From Oryzias latipes (taxonomy: Eukaryota > Chordata > Actinopteri > Beloniformes > Adrianichthyidae): a stretch of 64,000 nt of DNA. A model generated the notes under the pieces. It was not told the origin of the DNA. It made no database searches and was given only the letters and a program-made list of their open reading frames with translations. Position 1 is the first letter of the stretch. Each line of letters starts with the position of its first letter. The position numbers and the translations under genes are program-made. Of this stretch, positions 49,901 through 62,349 are shown piece by piece. The stretch is taken from contig NC_019859.2 of the NCBI RefSeq assembly GCF_002234675.1, positions 2,175,740 through 2,239,739 on the forward strand, read 5' to 3'.

Positions 49901-51563
49901 AGGGGCGGTGTTGCTGTGCGTCATTGATCCCGCCCCAAACTCAGAGATGACATTGCAATAAAACTACTGCTGCTCTGCAGAAATGATGTCCTAGAAAACA
50001 ACACAAGTTTGACTTTGGCTAAAAACGGCATAATCGTAATTAAAGAGCACCGGGAAGCAGGGCTGCAAAAATTGCTGAACTGCAGATCGATGAATGGATT
50101 TCTCTTGATTCAACCAGACTGATCCGTCTGAGGCAAGTTGATAGTCAGATCAAACTATACCATTATAAAATTGTTTTGAAAATTAAATTAATTGATTTTA
50201 ATCAATATTGGAAAATACCATTTAAATTGAGACACGGTACATTTATTTTACTGTAAGGTAAAAACGACCAATTACAGCGGACAACATAAAACTGATCAAC
50301 CATCATTCCAGTCCAATGTGTGGACAGACTTTGACTAAAGTCATGTGACCATCCAGTGTTAGAATGTTCTAAGAATGTTCCCTTTGGATTCTTTGGATGT
50401 GGAAAAACAACAGTGGGCTGAAATTTAGGAAACTAAAGTGTGAATGGATTTGACATTCGTTCTTGTTTACTTGTTTGTTTGGACACATCTTTCATTAAAA
50501 CTTGATGATCTGGAAGAAATCCAAAGAATCTGGAAAACTTCACTGTTCAGTAGCAGGAATTTCTGTCTGGTTGAAGTTTTGAATAAAGATGATCTGGATC
50601 TGTTTTAGGTCTGAGAATCGGGTCGTTCGCAATGAACTAATATGGACTATGAATGGTATCATTAACCACAAATTATGACATGAATCAAATGGTTAAAATG
50701 AATCGTTACACCCCATAGATTTATAAGAGATCCAAAGATGATCAGAGTGGGTCTTTAAATCTGACCGGTTTGCTCATTTTAATTCAATGCTTTTTTTTTA
50801 ATAGTTGAGATAAAATCACAGTTGTTTGTAATTTAATCTTAAAATTAAAACGACTTACCTTCCGGTGAGAGTTTCTCTAAAATTGATGGGATGGCATTTA
50901 ATTTTTTCAGGGCGTTCTTCACTTCACCTTCAAACCAACAGAAGAGGCAACATTTTCAGTTATTCTGTAAACTAGAACGGTGAAACGATGAATTCTGAAC
51001 CTAAACACTGATTTTGAAGGAAGACTGTACGAGTGTTGCAAAGATGGCAGAGACTGACCGTGGACGGCCATGGAGCCAAGAGCCACGACGGCGCCACGTC
51101 TGACCGCTCTGCTGCTGTGGGAGAGGAGTCTGATGAGGGGCTCCAAGGCCCCCAGGCCCAGCAGAGAAAGCTTGTTCTCATCTCCTAAAGACACACAGAC
51201 AGCAGGACAACGTATGGCAAAGAGAAATACTGACAAAAGTTATCCCAATAAGAGACGGAAAGGACACAAAAATGTTCTAAAAGCTGCCTTTTTGGAGGAC
51301 AGAGGCTGCAAAGAATGTACCTTTTTCTGCAAATGTGAAGATTGCATCACACGCTTTTACAATGACTTCCTCCTCAGGTGAATTCAAAAGCAGAACTGCT
51401 GTTTCTGGGGATTTGCTCTCTATGGAAATGAACCCAAACTGACACAAGAAGAAAAGTTGACAACAAAAACAAACATTTCCTGCAGATAAAAAGTGAAAGA
51501 CAGAGTTTGTCTGACCTTGTCCTTACTCAGAGGTTCGCTGTCCTTCCTCGTCTTGTGTGTCAT
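43909..51563 (-). CDS. armc3: Armadillo repeat-containing protein 3 (armc3)
   Basis: ARMC3 is an armadillo-repeat protein of motile cilia and sperm flagella. Sixteen coding exons, 5' to 3': 51563-51516, 51438-51321, 51184-51059, 50927-50859, 49299-49124, 49049-48855, 48761-48578, 48493-48341, 48261-48153, 47166-46917, 46745-46609, 45481-45313, 45050-44956, 44618-44475, 44356-44194, 44115-43909. All have AG/GT borders and compatible phases; total 2343 nt, 780 residues. It begins MTHKTRKDSEPLSKDK. Armadillo repeats fill roughly residues 25-540 (ALEPLIRLLSHSSRAVRRGA; GLPPLIQLLSSPDPDVKKNS; GGLEALVRLLHSPHEEVWKN). A Lys/Glu-rich linker follows. The C-terminal part matches the EDR1/CTR1/ARMC3-like peptidase-like domain (FHLQSNVVPIGLIRKGIYCH, then GLSCSLIRGDYNRAWNEV). 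It is somewhat shorter than the mammalian protein, which is about 870 residues. Confidence 0.93.
45551..45571 (-). promoter_or_regulatory. Strong CTCF-like motif in armc3 intron
   Basis: Minus strand GGCCAGCAGATGGCGCTGC is a near-ideal CTCF core, just upstream of the exon at 45481-45313. Binding is unproven. Confidence 0.5.
45733..46070 (+). mobile_element. tRNA-derived SINE with conserved core (armc3 intron)
   Basis: Head GACAGTGGCTCAGGTGGTTG with B box GGCGGTTCAATCCCC, core GTGTCCTTGGGCAAGACAC, and 3' end GTAAGCACTTTGAGTGTC then AAGCGCAAATAAATCC. It shares core and tail words with the SINE at 34744-34984. An ordinary intronic insertion. Confidence 0.85.
49366..50758. mobile_element. MITE-like element with TAAAGACCCACT-type ends, copy 1 (armc3 intron)
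   Basis: Starts TTAAAGACCACTTCAATGA and ends ATGATCAGAGTGGGTCTTTA, an inverted terminal repeat. Interior blocks (CTCTGCAGAAATGATGTCC; TTTATTCAAATCG) recur in the shorter copy at 55946-56366 in prpsap1. Extra sequence around 50060-50720 suggests a later insertion or a longer family member. Confidence 0.6.
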
Positions 51564-51599
51564 TCTGACACTCAGACGTTCCTTGGACCGTTTTTTTTC

Positions 51600-52844
51600 C
51601 CCTTAAAGTTAGCTACAGGTCAAGTTAGCAGGTTAGTTCTGAGGAAAAACCCTCAAACACCAATATTACATATGATTGTCCTAAATAATAATTTTGACTC
51701 GGTTTAGTTTAATTACGAAGAATAACGGAACAGTTTAAGCGGGAGGGAAAAACATCGAAACTGATAAACTCGCCGTTGACGCTGGGTTGCTAGGCAACCA
51801 GTCAACCCAGCTCGTTCTATTTCTTCTTCTTTTTTTCAACAAATTACCGTTAAGATGTAAAAAAAAATCAAACAAGCTGTTAGGAACACATAGAAAAGTT
51901 AGAATCAAGAGCTTAAGAGGACAAATGAATCATAATTTATTAAAAATCATTCGGTTTTCTCGCAATGTTTAACCTCGTCGACTGCTTACATCATGAAATC
52001 ATGAGATAATGTTTTTTTTAATCCAAATGAGAGGATTTTATGCTCACGAATGTTTTCAAATAAATACATATAAATTCATATAAATACATATAAATAAATA
52101 CATATTCGCAAATCTAAATAAGATTATTTGAGATTACTTGGTTATTGTTGTTTTTTTTAAGGCTTTCCATTAAGATAACATCAAAAACCTGATACACAAC
52201 TTTTATCTGCAGAAAAAAAATATAAAAAACTTTTAGCTGCAGAATGCTTTTTTTCTGCGCACTTTCACAACCTAATGCCTCATTCTGATTGGTTGATGTG
52301 ACAGCTTCCGCCCTCCCCTCGTGATTCTTCGGATCCTCCTATTGGTCGGGCTGAGACGCCCCTCAGTCTTTCTTCAGTTGTTCCTGGAATTCGTGCTCGT
52401 GCGGTTCCATGGCGGTTTCGGCTCGGTATTTAGCCACGTTTTGAGTTTTGTGGTTAACTTTGAAATGTTCCAACCCGAGCGGTAGATGTGTATGATAATT
52501 TTATGTTTCCTATTCGAGTTAAAACAATACCGCGCGCCTGGTTTAGTCTGAAAGACTCGAGTGCGCAGACGCAGCATTGTTTTCATCATTAACTGAGGCA
52601 TTTGATGTCGTCCGGATATTTTGTTTGTGTGCACTGCTGTGAGTTGTTTTTTTTTTTTTTTACATAAATGGACCACGCTGCCTCCACGTGACATGTGCAA
52701 CACGTGTTTTGTGAATTTTTGTTTCCTAAACACTGTTTAGTTTCTCGTAAAACGTTATTTTGGTTCCCGGACTAACGTTTCTTTCTTTCCCTAATCTCGA
52801 AGGAGGGAAAACCTGAAGCTGTTTCTGGAACACTTTAACGCAAC
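51600..52844. promoter_or_regulatory. Head-to-head armc3/prpsap1 intergenic (possible bidirectional promoter)
   Basis: About 1.3 kb separates the divergent start codons. It holds the X-box at 51785-51799 near armc3. ATTGG motifs (inverted CCAAT) at 52288-52292 and 52341-52345 lie in a GC-richer patch closer to prpsap1. A tandem ATACATATAAAT-type repeat at about 52059-52108 lies between. The prpsap1 5' UTR and start site are not determinable. Confidence 0.5.
51785..51799. promoter_or_regulatory. Palindromic RFX X-box upstream of armc3
   Basis: GGTTGCTAGGCAACC is a perfect 15-bp palindrome of two RFX half-sites (GTTGC and GCAAC). It lies 222 bp before the armc3 ATG. RFX factors drive ciliary genes, and ARMC3 is ciliary and flagellar, so motif and function agree. 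Confidence 0.7.
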
Positions 52845-55800
52845 ATGCCCATTCGTCGTTTCGGGGCTCACAGGTCTTTGGTGTCTTCTTCTAAAACTCT
52901 CCAACTGTCCTACGGCTTCACCAAGAAGATGAACATCTCTAGAAGCGGATACCGGGTTTTCTCTGCCAACTCCACACCCGCGAGCACCGAGCTGGCCAAG
53001 AAGATCACCGAGTAAGTGACAGCATCATCATCATCATCATCCTCCCGCCGTTACCGGGATGAAGATGCAGACTTTGTTAGTGTTGGAGACAGTTTCTCCT
53101 CATCTTCTTGTTTCATACTAGTTAATGTGGCAGCACATATTACCCCCCCCCCCCCCCCCCATGTAATTAAAACAGTATATAGATAATATCATTTTTAGGG
53201 TTTGATAATTTGCATAAAAATTCAGAAATACCATTTTTATTTACAATAAACATTCTGTAATGTACGTGAATTCTGTTTTTTGCATTCATAATTTTCTCCA
53301 ACATGTTTTTGACATTAAATGGCTGATCGTTTGAGTTTTTGATGTAATTTACTATTAGAAAATAAAACTACTAAAAAGGAGAAAACAGTTTGTTTTGACA
53401 CTGATGAAGAGGAGTCGTGCCTCTTTGTCTCACAGGGTTTGATCTTTGTAATTCTAATATTACCTTTATAATACCTTTCAGCATATCCTGAGGGTCACAA
53501 CAGCGAATCGCCGTGGTGATTTGAGAGATTTTTATGCCAGTATTTGATCCGGGCTGGGGACCTGCACAGGGGGGACCCAGCCGGTCCTACTTTTAAAGTT
53601 ATTAATTTTGATTTCACTTAATTTATGATTATGCCGTTTTTAGCCAATAGTAGAAAAAAACAAATAAAAAAACTCTGCCCCCTTCCCGTCCCTCCTGGTG
53701 AGAGCTTTCTGTTTACATGTTCTTCCGCTTCCTTACAGGAAAAACACAATAAAGTCACGGTCAAAAATACAATTTCAAGCTTTTCTGTTTTCTATATATC
53801 CTCCATCATCAAAAAATGCCACAAGCAAAAACACAATTTTCATCAGAGTGGGTCTTTTAGTCAAATATTTCCATTTTTTTCCATATATCATATTTATTAA
53901 TTTTTTTCCTTCCTGTATTTATTTATTTCAGACGCCTCGGTGTGGAGTTGGGAAAGTCTGTGGTTTTCCAAGAGTCCAACTCAGGTATAGATGTGCTTAA
54001 ATCGGTTCCTCTCATTCAGAAAACATTTTCAGGCTTTTGTATTTTTTGTTTAAGAACTTCGTAAACACAAAACCAAAACGTGTTTCTTCTTCTTGTATTT
54101 CAGAAACCAAAGTGGACCTGAAGGAATCCGTCCGTGGACAGGACGTCTTCATCATTCAGACCATCCCCAGGTGAGAGGAGAGGAAGAACTAAACTCTTTC
54201 ATCTTCATTCATCTGTCTGTGTCGTTTTTGCTCAACATGTCAGGATCATTGTCGGATTTTCCTCCTGGAACTTTTCTGTTGTCGGATTTTTAGGAGTTTC
54301 TGTTGCGCTGACGGACAAACAAGCGATGGACTGTTGTTCACAGAATCCCGATCAGCTGTTCAGGGAAATCTCACCTCCTGTTACTGAACAAACAGCAGCT
54401 CAGTTTGAACTTTGTTCTCCATTTTTCTATAAAATGCAGAACGTGCTGCGGTTCTCCTGTTATTAAATTCCTAAAACTGATCTCAGGGAGACGTCAGATG
54501 TTTCTCTGACTAGATCTCTGTGACCTCCAGTGTGAAAAAACCCAAACTGGAATCTTCTCTGCTTCCATCTGCAGTAAAACGGGACGTTGTGTTAAAAGTT
54601 TGTCTTTCCTGTGGGGCTGTTTAAACCTTCTTTTCGTCAGTTTTTACTTTGTGTGCGACGTATTAAATACTTTATGAACCTAATGAAAACACGACCGGTT
54701 AATGAATAACTGTGTGCAAATACGTCACAGAAACATGTTTTTAGTTGTGTGTAGAGATTTTGATGTGAATTTGAATTTTTTTTATTATTTGAAATGTTTT
54801 ATTTCCAGCAATCAAAGCAGGAATAATACACAAAACAACACATCAGCAGGTCCACATTCATACAAAGACGTATCAAACTTAGGATAATTAGACATTAAAT
54901 CATTGATTGATTGAAAGGAAGTGAATTTATATAACCCCACCCCTGTGCCACCGTAACCATTTGATTACATGATTTATCATTATCCAGTTCCTTTTTTCAG
55001 ATATTTATGCTTCACCAACAGTTTCAGGTCATTAAGAACACATTATGTGAAAAGATATAAACTCAGAAACATTTGCAGGAGGGGCAGGAGCCAGTGAGGG
55101 CGGGTCAAATGGGGGCAGCAGCCAGTGAGGGCGGGTCAAAGGGGGGCGGCGGGGGCGGATAGTACCTGCGGGCAACACAACTCTACTCTCTGCTTTAGTT
55201 TAATTCTATTTTCCTCACGTGGTGCGGAATGTTTCCTCCGTATTTCCTGATAGAAAAACTGTAACGTTTAGTTTTTTCTACTTCCAACCTTTTGTAAACT
55301 GCCCACATCTTTTCAAATAAATGTAAATACTTAAACATGCTTTGGTCATCGTTGCTGACAGGACAGAAACGTTTCCTGAAACGTCGTTTTATTGTGTTTC
55401 AGAGACGTGAACACAGCCATCATGGAGCTGCTGGTTATGACTTACGCGCTGAAGTCGGCTTGTGCCAGGAACATCATCGGCGTCGTCCCCTACTTTCCCT
55501 ACAGCAAACAGTGCAAGCTGAGGAAGAGAGGCTCGGTCGTCTGCAAGCTGCTGGCATCCATGTTGGCTAAAGCGGGTGAGAGGACGCCGTTCGGTCAAAG
55601 TGGGGTCTGTTCCTTCTAAGATAAAAAGGTCGTTTTCACGCTGCGCATGTAAAACGTCTGCCGTCATGTGATGTTGGTGAAGAAATGTTTTCCTGTTTCG
55701 ACTTTAGATTATCAAGTCAAATCAGATCTGATGTTTTGGTCATTCTTCTTTATCCTCATTGACTTCAGTGAGGGTTTTAAAAAGAAGTTTAATGAAATAA

Positions 55801-58800
55801 AAGCAAAAAGCAGGAGCAGAAACTCCTGCTTTTATATCTCGCAAACATGCAGGTTTCCGTAGACGTCTCCTCGGTTTAAGGTCACGGGTTTAGTCAGGCG
55901 CCGTTTTCAGGTTCAGGCCTTCTCACTGGCTGAAAATAAAAACACTTGAAGAGCCACTCCCAATGAAAAAATGTGTTTTTAATATGTTCTTGAAGCATTT
56001 TTCTGATGTTGGAGGACATATACATATATCAAGAGATATATGATTAAAATTTAATTTTTGAGTATTTCTTTATTCAAATCGGGAGCAGACGAAAAAATGC
56101 CGTTTGATAAAGATCGTGTTTGTGTCGTAGAAAATACGCTCTCACGTCTCACTATCGGGGAGGGGAAGGGGAGGCGGGGTTGCTCCGCACCATCGGCTCC
56201 ACTAACAACTCAGAGGTGAAATTCTAATGAACTCCTGCCGCTCTGCAGAAACTATGTCTTTGAAAATGACACAAATTTTTCGGCTGAAAATGTCATCATC
56301 CTAATTAAAAGACCACTGGGGAAACTTTGAAAACAGATCCAAAGATGATCAAAGTGGGTCTTTAAAAGCCTTTCTTGTGTTTTTTGTGTGTTCTCTCTCC
56401 AGGAGCGTCTCATGTCATCACTATGGACCTCCATCAGAAGGAGATCCAGGGATTCTTCAGCTTCCCGGTGGACAACCTGCGAGCCTCTCCTTTCCTCATC
56501 CAGTACATCCAGGAGGAGGTGAGGACACAGATCCGTCTCCTCATGACGCTTAAATCCTTTCTGACGCCGTCTTTGTTTTCAAACGTGTCCTCAGATCCCA
56601 GACTACAGGAATGCCGTCATCGTGGCTAAATCTCCTTCAGCGGCCAAAAGGTGACCGACCGTCCGTTAGTCTGATGAATCCATGCAGGTCCTCAGTGTCC
56701 CACAGTCTAAAGCATTAGCTGGACATGAGTGGGACAGAAATGTTAGAAAAGGGTCGCTGTAGTTTTCAGGCTGCAGCTTTGATGCAATCGTCTGCGGGTT
56801 TGAAAATAGTTTGCAGATTGTTTGAAAACGAACCTAAATGTCCTTTGTGCTTTAGCCTCAGACAGACTGATGACTGATGCATATAAATATATTGTGACTG
56901 TTTTCTGGTTCTAAACGTTTTCAGCATGTTGGCTCTGACTCTAACCAGCAGGAACTGAGCACGTGTCGACCTCCGTCAGCGTTTATCCGGTTCTTTCTGC
57001 TCTGTCTCGGTCTCCCTGTGTTGTCCGTTCGTTCCTTTGACTCCTGAGTCTCGTTTGTCTCAGAGCTCAGTCTTTCGCCGAGAGGCTGCGGCTTGGACTG
57101 GCGGTGATGCACGGCGACGCCCATCATTCGGAGTCAGACATGACAGATGGTCGCAATTCCCCCCCCTCCACCCGGACCACAGCAGGACACACGGGTCTGG
57201 AGCTGCCATGTGAGGAAGAAAGAGTTTTATGTTTCAACAGGAATTCATGTTTTCACCTTACTGGCTGCAATAATGAATTTATTAGCATGAAATTCCTAAA
57301 AAATATGATCATTGAGATTATTCTCTGAAGGATCCAGATTGAATTTCAAAGAATTGAAGGTCATCAAAGAATGTTGTTGAAGGTAAAGCTGTCAGGCTTT
57401 GAAATCTCAATGTCACGGAGAAGTAGATCTCACTAAACAGTTTCCTGATTTCTTCTTTCTATTTCTCATCTGAAGGAAAAATAGTTAAACCCTGGAAAAC
57501 CCAAAAACAATTTCTTCTGGGCTTTTAAAGATAATTTGATAGCATCTATTTTTTTCTGTTCCTTTTGGTCAGCAGCAATTAACTACAGCCAAAAACTAAA
57601 AACAAAATAAAGTAAAAATAAATGAATAAAGAAAAGTGTGGCCCATTTTGAGCCCTAAATGTGATTTGTCAGACATGTGAAAGAGTAAAAACATCCAGGA
57701 GTCTAAGTAGAACCAGTGCTGCTGCAGATTCACCAACCTGCCAGAATGGACCGATTCTGGAAAAATGGAACCCGGAGATCGACTGAAACCACTTTAAACA
57801 GTCAAGAACGGGCAAATTCCCCCAGAAAAGACAACAAAAGAAAGACTTTTAGAGCATGATTGCAACTGAAAATAAAGCACAGTGTTCCTGTTTGTCTAAA
57901 TATATAAAAAATAGAGAAAAGCAAAGTATAAAAATGTGAAAAACCTTTTTTTAGAGAAAGCAAAGACATTGGATGAATCAGAAAGGGGCGGAGCAGAGAG
58001 CTTGTGGCCCCGCCCAGCGTATTTTCTACCACACAAGTATGATCTTTTTTCAAACGTCAGGTTTTCGTTGAATAAAGAAAAACTCAGATGTGACTTTATA
58101 GCAGAAAGTCACTTCATGCTGCTGTTCATTCATTCTTGTTGCTCAAAGTTTTATTTCTTTTTTCTTCCTTTTGTCCTGATTTCCAAACTCTGGAACATTT
58201 CTTGCCTCCTCATTAAAACGACTCCTAACTTTTGTTGCTGAAAGTGATTTTTTTTTTTTCATCCCTGTTAGTGATGATGGCGAAGGAGAAACCCCCCATC
58301 AGCGTGGTTGGAGATGTTGGAGGCAGAATCGCCATCGTTGTCGTAAGATTTGCTTGTAATAAAATTTCAGGTCTTTTTATGTGGCATCAATTTATGGTGG
58401 GTTTTTTTAATACATGCAGATTTTATTTAGCACTAGCTTCAAGTAAAAAGGTCTTTAAAGCATTCTTTTTGGGGGGGGGCTAAAAGCTACCCTTCATGTT
58501 CTCCTATTTAGGGCATTTTAAACTCAGCCACATTCATATCATGAAAGAAATGACATTTGAAATATTTTAAGAGCCAGATCACTGTAATGCAATGTTTTTC
58601 AACCAGTGTGCCGTGAGAAATTGCCCTCATTAACTGATCTAAAAACAATTACCATCTCCAGGAAATCAGCTCTTTGTTCATCCAAACAGGCCCTAAAAAA
58701 AACTCTGAGAAGTTAAGAATATGAAATATCATAAAATTATTTTTTTTGTGTGTTTATATGATTCTATTAAAGACACTTTGATAAGAATGACGGTACCGCG

Positions 58801-59688
58801 ATTTAGCTGCAGCTATAAGTGTGTAAGGAAAAGTCCCGCCCCTTTAACTGTCTCCACCAATCATTCTTGAAGGCTTAATCACATGTCATCAGTCTGACCA
58901 ATCAGAAGTGGTTAAAGTATTCACTTCCTTGTTTCGATTTAGCGCAAAAAAGTCTCTGTGTTCTAACAAAAATACCATCTAAAGCTCGTCTTTAGCGGTG
59001 TAGCTTTCCACAGAATCTGGTATCAGACTGGAACAAGTGAACAAAACCATGAAGCTCAAAGACGCTGGTCTTTCTGCGGTCGGCGGATTACGGGCACTAC
59101 ATCTCCCATGATTCAGTAAAGTGACTGTCTTAGCGCACAATGAGTCTCTCCTCTTAACGTCTTAATACAACGAACACACATCAAACAGTTTTTGAATCTT
59201 TTGACTTAATTTTTAATAATACATCTTTTAGGAAAAAACAGCTGCAGCTTCCAGCTTTTTCTGCAACAATTATCACAAAAATGCATGTGAGATTGCAGAG
59301 GGGCTGTAGATCAATACAGACTGAGCTTTTTCTTTTTTTTTTTAATGTATCTATTTTTTTGGATGCTGGTGTGCCGCGGGATTTTTGTCAGCAAAAACAC
59401 TGCTGTAATGTTTCTCATGGATGAAACATCTGCACGAGATTTTAGTTTGTAATCATTGCTTTGATGTTGTTCTCAAGCAGTGTTTTGTGTCAATATTCAT
59501 GAACCGGCAGATACCCGTCCTCTCTAGGAAGAATCAAATAATAATATTAATCAGAAATAGAAACCTGAGGACACTGTTCCCTCGCTATATCGCAGTCCAG
59601 CTGTTTCACTGATTTGTTTTGGCTGCATGTTGCATCCTTTTATTTTACAGCACAATGAAATCTGTGTCCTGATTGGCCTGTAGGCCTC

Positions 59689-59727
<39 letters not shown>

Positions 59728-62194
59728 TTCTCCGTGCCACGTCTCCTGTACAGAATGTGTTCAGATTGACAAATCTACATAAATCTTCATCCAATCAGAT
59801 CTTTGTTTTCCTTCTCTAATCCTGGATTTATTTGTCTATGAAGGGTTAAACTTTGAGGATTGAAGCAAGAGAGAAAAATGTAAAATTGTTTGTCTGTCCA
59901 CAGGACCCCTTCACTGCAAATTTCCCCCCAAAAACAAAACCACATACTAGTTTAGTCATAGTATTGATAGTATTGGTAATAATAACTAGCAGTAGTTATT
60001 TAACACTATGAATGGATTGCTGACATATATTAATATAATTATTTTCCATAATTCTAATCAATGGTTGAAAAACATGCGTAAACATGAAACTTTGATTTAA
60101 TTCTGTTTATCTGCTGAAACATTTCTAAGTTAGGCTCGACACAGGTGTTCTAGTGGTGCAAAAGATCACTTCTGACATGTTTTAAGCCACGGAAATCATA
60201 AATCTTCTCGTCAGAACAAGTTTTTTCGTTTTTTTAAAGCACTTTAACATTTCATTTAACATTTTGTGGAGCATTTTCATCTTCATCCTGTTAGTTTGTT
60301 TAATAATCTCTGTGATTTGTCTGATCATTTTCTATGTAGCTGGGAGGCCAACTTAAAGGCCTGACGGCTTCTTTGTTCTTCCTCCAAAAACGTCCGGCTC
60401 TAAACGGTTGCTTCTTCGGTTGCTTTCTGGGATTTTTTCACAGACTTCGTGAAAAAAGTTCTCAATGCAACGAAACACTGAATTTTGAAAAAGAAGAAAA
60501 CAAAAACCTATATTTTAAAAAGTAAGAGAATCCGTGGATTTTAGAATTTATACTTTACATTCTTTCACAGCATCCCCTGCTGCTATAAGCCCCTCCCACT
60601 GGTTACAGAGGAGCAGCGGCTAAATAAATCTGATCTCTCATCATCTGCATCCGCGAAAAGCGTTTGACGGAAGCTCCTCCCACATGCGGCGGCAGCTTCA
60701 GGTTAACTAACTTTTGGACAGATTCGCGTGAAAACGAAGACGGTAAATTTGACGCTGGAATTGCGTTCGGTGTGAACGGACTGTCCGTTTAAATGACGCT
60801 TGGCGAGGAGCGGCGAGCCACACGCGTGTGCGGAGCCGTGGCCGCTGACCCAAAGTGATCCTTTGCACTTCTGAATTTGTCCCAAACATGAATGAAACTT
60901 CTAAAGATGACGTTGAATTCCATCTGCTTTGCGGCGCTTGGAGTGGTCCTCGCAGGCGACCACGACTGCGTTGACGACCCCTGGTCTATCAGTTTAATGG
61001 ACTTATTTGTTCATTAAAGTGTGTTTCAAACGTGGTAATAATAGAGTGCAGTCAGCATGACAACAACAATAATAATAATGGTAACAAAAACAGTAACAAT
61101 AATACTAATATAAACACATGTTTGAAAGGCAGCATGCAGAAGTGTAGCTTATTAAAATCTGCCACTTATACATAAAAATAAATTTAATTAAAGGAAAAAA
61201 GCAATCTAGATACATTTTCAGTTGACCAATAATATAATAGTTATAATTTAACATTCATAGTCATGTTATTCTTCATCAGTATACACAACAACTACAATAA
61301 TAATAATATGTAAGTGTGTTTATATACACGTTATTGCTTTTTATAAAGTATAAAGATACTTTGGGGATGACAGGTTGTTTTTAGAACATAACTCCTGCAA
61401 TAAACATAGAAACTGTGAGAGGAAGGAATTTATTTGAGTTCATTTCTTCTCATTGTCTAAAAAAGCTTTTACGTCCTCAATCTATGGCGTGAAAAGAAAG
61501 TCTTCAGTTCTTTTGTTGCATGGAAACGGTTACTTTGCATCTTATCATTCATTCTTGTGACTTTATGTGATGAAAAAACAAATGGATGATAAAAATATGA
61601 TTGTACAGCCATAAAACACTAGTCAGTATTTGTTGCTCCCCTCTTTTTTCAGGACGACATCATCGATGACGTGGAGGACTTTGTCGCGGCGGCAGAAGCC
61701 TTAAAAGAGCGAGGAGCCTACAAGATCTACATCATGGCTACGCACGGACTGTTGTCGGCCGAGGCGCCGCGGCTCATCGAGGAGTCCGCCATCGACGAGG
61801 TCTCATGCTCATACTACACACATTCAGTTCAAAGAAAATGCAGTTTGTAAATTGACAGTTTTAGAGGTGAAATTCTAGACGTTTCTGGACGATTCTCTGA
61901 TTTGGTTTCTCTCAGGAACTTGTGAAAACGTGTTTTTCAGAAGCCGTAGTGGCTCAGATTCTGGCTGTTAAATCAGCAGATTTTTTTCCAGGCTGGATGT
62001 TGAAACTGAACCTCTGTTCCTGCTGCTGCCTGCAGGTGGTGGTGACCAACACGGTTCCTCACGAGGTGCAGAAGCTGCAGTGTTCAAAGATCAAAACGGT
62101 GGACGTCAGCATGATTCTGGCGGAGGCCATCCGCCGCATCCACAACGGAGAGTCCATGTCTTACCTGTTCCGCAACATCACCGTGGACGACTGA
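52845..62194 (+). CDS. prpsap1: Phosphoribosyl pyrophosphate synthetase-associated protein 1 (prpsap1)
   Basis: Non-catalytic regulatory subunit of the cytosolic PRPP synthetase complex (nucleotide synthesis). Ten coding exons: 52845-53011, 53932-53984, 54104-54170, 55403-55575, 56403-56518, 56595-56650, 57064-57209, 58272-58342, 61653-61799, 62036-62194. Total 1155 nt, 384 residues, all junctions in frame. From the second Met ([19 protein letters not shown]) the product is 356 residues, the standard PRPSAP1 length; the first ATG adds 28 residues. The body follows the PRPS fold ([27 protein letters not shown]). The family's characteristic insertion replaces the catalytic loop ([20 protein letters not shown]), and the PRPP-binding loop is altered ([12 protein letters not shown]), consistent with lack of catalysis. 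It ends LFRNITVDD, favouring PRPSAP1 over PRPSAP2. The gene is head-to-head with armc3. Confidence 0.95.
53143..53160 (+). repeat. Poly-C run (18 C)
   Basis: Homopolymer in prpsap1 intron 1; its exact length may be unreliable. Confidence 0.9.
55090..55140 (+). repeat. GC-rich direct repeat, period 31 bp
   Basis: GCCAGTGAGGGCGGGTCAAA occurs at 55090-55109 and exactly again at 55121-55140, followed by G-rich sequence with GGGCGG boxes. It lies in the intron before the exon at 55403-55575. Confidence 0.9.
55946..56366. mobile_element. MITE-like element with TAAAGACCCACT-type ends, copy 2 (prpsap1 intron)
   Basis: Starts TTGAAGAGCCACTCCCAATG and ends GATGATCAAAGTGGGTCTTT, partly inverted ends as in the copy at 49366-50758. 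Interior CTCTGCAGAAACTATGTC and CATCATCCTAATTAAAAGAC match that copy. It ends about 37 bp before the exon at 56403. Confidence 0.6.
59689..59727 (+). repeat. (ATCA)n microsatellite
   Basis: About nine ATCA units in the large prpsap1 intron between the exons at 58272 and 61653. Confidence 0.95.
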
Positions 62195-62334
62195 GGCCGC
62201 AGCAGGGCGCCGCGTTTGCCGTTCGCAACATAGAAAAGTGCACAACCCGCTCTGATACAGTATCTCTGTGTTGCATCTCTGATGCAAGCCTTGTCAGTGA
62301 GACACAAATACTCATGTGCCGCCTCTTATCTGCA

Positions 62335-62340
62335 AATAAA
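62335..62340 (+). terminator. prpsap1 polyadenylation signal
   Basis: AATAAA 141 nt after the stop codon, followed by a T-rich tract; the most likely 3' end of prpsap1. Confidence 0.7.
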
Positions 62341-62349
62341 GCTTTTTTA

